Positions 49,114 to 49,953 of a DNA stretch of 49,953 nt are shown piece after piece. The stretch's first letter is position 1. Every line of letters starts with the position of its first letter. The notes beneath the pieces are model-generated. The model was not told the DNA's origin. It did no database searches and saw only the letters and a program-made list of their open reading frames with translations. The DNA lies in contig JACOUC010000039.1 in NCBI GenBank assembly GCA_016178055.1, positions 1-49,953 of the forward strand, in the 5' to 3' direction. Source of the DNA: Chlamydiota bacterium. Lineage in GTDB: Bacteria > Auribacterota > JACPWU01. The position numbers and the translations under genes were made by a program.

Positions 49114-49338
49114 ATGAGCCAAAAAGGTTTGGAGCAATTGATCGGGAAGGCATTAGCGGACGAGAAGTTTTTAGATTCATTCTTGAAAAATCCTGAAGCG
49201 AAGGTGAAGGAAGCAGGATTGGATATTTCTGTAGATGAACTTTTACGGATTAAAAAGATTGATACGTTAAAAGCTAGGCAGTTTGCGGAATCCTTCGCGA
49301 AGGAGTTTGGGGATCGTAAACAGGGTCTTTTCGTCTAG
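49114..49338 (+). CDS. NHLP/Nif11-like leader peptide, copy D
   Basis: A 74-residue copy: MSQKGLEQLIGKALADEKFL, DSFLKNPEAKVKEAGLDISV, DELLRIKKIDTLKARQFAES, FAKEFGDRKQGLFV. ATG 49114 follows AAGGAG; an upstream GTG at 49099 overlapping copy C is not needed. The last residues GDRKQGLFV compare with FGKRQQAIGIPFL in A and DRRQGAFG in B, so the tail is the variable part: each copy has a common leader and a different end, as expected for precursor paralogs. Confidence 0.75.
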   Translation: MSQKGLEQLIGKALADEKFLDSFLKNPEAKVKEAGLDISVDELLRIKKIDTLKARQFAESFAKEFGDRKQGLFV

Positions 49339-49411
49339 AAATCCAGGGCCACCTCATTATAAATAGGCATATGCGCCGATTCCACTCAGGATAAAGCGCT
49401 ATAGCAAGAAG

Positions 49412-49483
49412 TTGTAGTCGCCCCATTTATGGGGCTGCCGTGTGCCCCCTGCATGGATTGCCCGATGAATCGGGCGACTACAA
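49412..49483. repeat. Cruciform-forming palindromic element
   Basis: The ends TTGTAGTCGCCC (49412-49423) and GGGCGACTACAA (49472-49483) are perfect inverted repeats. Inside are two further hairpins, GCCCCAT-TT-ATGGGGC and GCCCGAT-GA-ATCGGGC, so the whole can fold into a three-armed structure. It lies in the gap after peptide copy D. It is GC-rich against AT-rich surroundings and probably a mobile palindrome. Confidence 0.8.
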
Positions 49484-49506
49484 AAAAACACGATGGGAAG
49501 AACTTT

Positions 49507-49546
49507 CATCACACACGATGATCTCGAAAGATCATTAAAATTAACA
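49507..49546 (+). repeat. Hairpin repeat, copy 4
   Basis: CATCACACACGATGATCTCG followed by AAAGATCATTAAAATTAACA. It is the fourth member of the 40-base family with the perfect ATGATCT-CGAA-AGATCAT stem, 68 bases before the gene at 49615. Confidence 0.85.
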
Positions 49547-49614
49547 TGTGCACGAACATGTTATGCTGTAGAATTGTATAAAAGTTACAGCAGAATTTTG
49601 GAAGGAGCCCATGA

Positions 49615-49836
49615 ATGGAAGAAAGAACCGAGGACAAGAATGAAGTAGGGCGCTGGTTAGCAGTTCATGAAGTTCAAAGAAAAGAGCTCAAAAAAATGAC
49701 AGTGGCTGATAAATTTTCCCAATTGGACTCTCTCATGATTTCGGGTCAATGGTTGGGCTTTAAGAAGCAGAGTTTTTCCAAGGAGAGAGAAGTCCACAGA
49801 AAATGGTTAAAATTATATAGGCTGAAGACTCCATGA
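49615..49836 (+). CDS. Small charged hypothetical protein
   Basis: A 73-residue protein: MEERTEDKNEVGRWLAVHEV, QRKELKKMTVADKFSQLDSL, MISGQWLGFKKQSFSKEREV, HRKWLKLYRLKTP. ADKFSQLDSLMISGQWLGF with a following RxxWxxLYRL resembles short proteins found upstream of nuclease or nucleotidyltransferase partners, so a toxin-antitoxin-like pair is possible. GGAGCCC lies upstream of the ATG. It overlaps the next start by four bases (ATGA). Confidence 0.6.
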   Translation: MEERTEDKNEVGRWLAVHEVQRKELKKMTVADKFSQLDSLMISGQWLGFKKQSFSKEREVHRKWLKLYRLKTP

Positions 49837-49953
49837 GTCAGAAAAAAGAGGGCGTTTTATCTTTTGAGGAAGTCATGAAGGATTTCTACCACGTTGCATG
49901 TATGAAAAACAATGGGATTCAATGGATGGTCAGCAATGACAGTGTTTTTGACC
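49833..49953 (+). CDS. PIN-domain-like protein, cut by the window end
   Basis: The frame starts at ATG 49833, overlapping the previous stop, and is open to the last base. It reads MSQKKEGVLSFEEVMKDFYH, VACMKNNGIQWMVSNDSVFD. The stretch DFYHVACMKNNGIQWMVSNDSVFD matches the last part of PIN nucleases (DxxHxAxxxxxGIxxxVSNDxxFD). Only about 17 residues precede it, so the catalytic N-terminal half of a normal PIN domain is missing: it is either an N-terminally truncated toxin or a short relative. What follows is outside the window. Confidence 0.4.
   Translation, partial: MSQKKEGVLSFEEVMKDFYHVACMKNNGIQWMVSNDSVFD

Overview
The window comes from a free-living, aerobic or facultatively aerobic Gram-negative-type bacterium, moderately AT-rich by eye, with genes packed on both strands and many small dispersed repeats. 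Evidence includes an aa3-type oxidase operon, heme A synthesis, B12-dependent methionine synthase, bactofilins, a monothiol glutaredoxin/BolA pair and standard bacterial tRNAs. The style of the palindromic repeats and the mix of genes suggest an uncultured lineage such as Omnitrophota or another PVC-related phylum. That placement is an inference from memory and is not demonstrated here.

Layout: 1-4.4 kb holds a GH15 glucoamylase-like gene cut at both ends (the left cut is the window edge), a small zinc-ribbon membrane protein, a secreted HExxH protein, a cupin, an AI-2E-family permease and a Dph6-like ATP-pyrophosphatase. 4.6-5.3 kb has a zinc-ribbon protein, initiator tRNA-fMet and a second CAT-anticodon tRNA. 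5.4-12.5 kb (minus strand) is a phosphonate locus: PEP mutase fused to a nucleotidyltransferase, phosphonopyruvate decarboxylase split in two, a DUF4160/HTH pair, 2-aminoethylphosphonate aminotransferase, a nucleotidyltransferase-CDP-alcohol phosphotransferase fusion and a flippase-like membrane protein. Together they could make 2-aminoethylphosphonate, activate it with CMP and load it on a lipid or glycan. 12.6-14.5 kb has thiol peroxidase and two bactofilins. 14.6-22.8 kb (minus strand) is a cytochrome oxidase operon (subunits II, I, heme A synthase, heme O synthase, III, IV, SCO, DUF420, a small CPAC protein), ending in an AmpG-like permease.

22.8-30 kb is accessory: a ZIP transporter, a VapBC-like toxin-antitoxin pair with a visible promoter and operator, a CHASE2 adenylate cyclase coupled to an AlbA_2 regulator behind a double palindrome, a HemQ-like protein, and a graveyard of transposase, ORF6N and histidine-kinase fragments next to tRNA-Ala. 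30-46 kb is mostly housekeeping: cobalamin adenosyltransferase, DUF971, a secreted DUF255 thioredoxin-fold protein, biotin synthase, glucan phosphorylase, OsmC, a SirB1-like protein, a DUF4160/DUF2442 pair, MetH, RpiB, RlmD, glutaredoxin and BolA.

46-50 kb is the most unusual part. A class I isoprenoid-synthase-like protein with a DDxxD motif and an NSE-like motif is followed 15 bases later by the first of four near-identical genes for peptides of about 75 residues that resemble NHLP/Nif11-type leader peptides. One copy is killed by an amber codon, and an ORC/STAND-like ATPase gene sits among them. No known RiPP maturase or exporter is in view. This is the best candidate here for an undescribed system.

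A second theme is repeats that have become coding sequence. Dispersed palindromic elements supply the C-terminal tails of CtaA, BolA, the AmpG-like permease and the DUF255 protein, and the N-terminus, including a possible start codon, of MetH.
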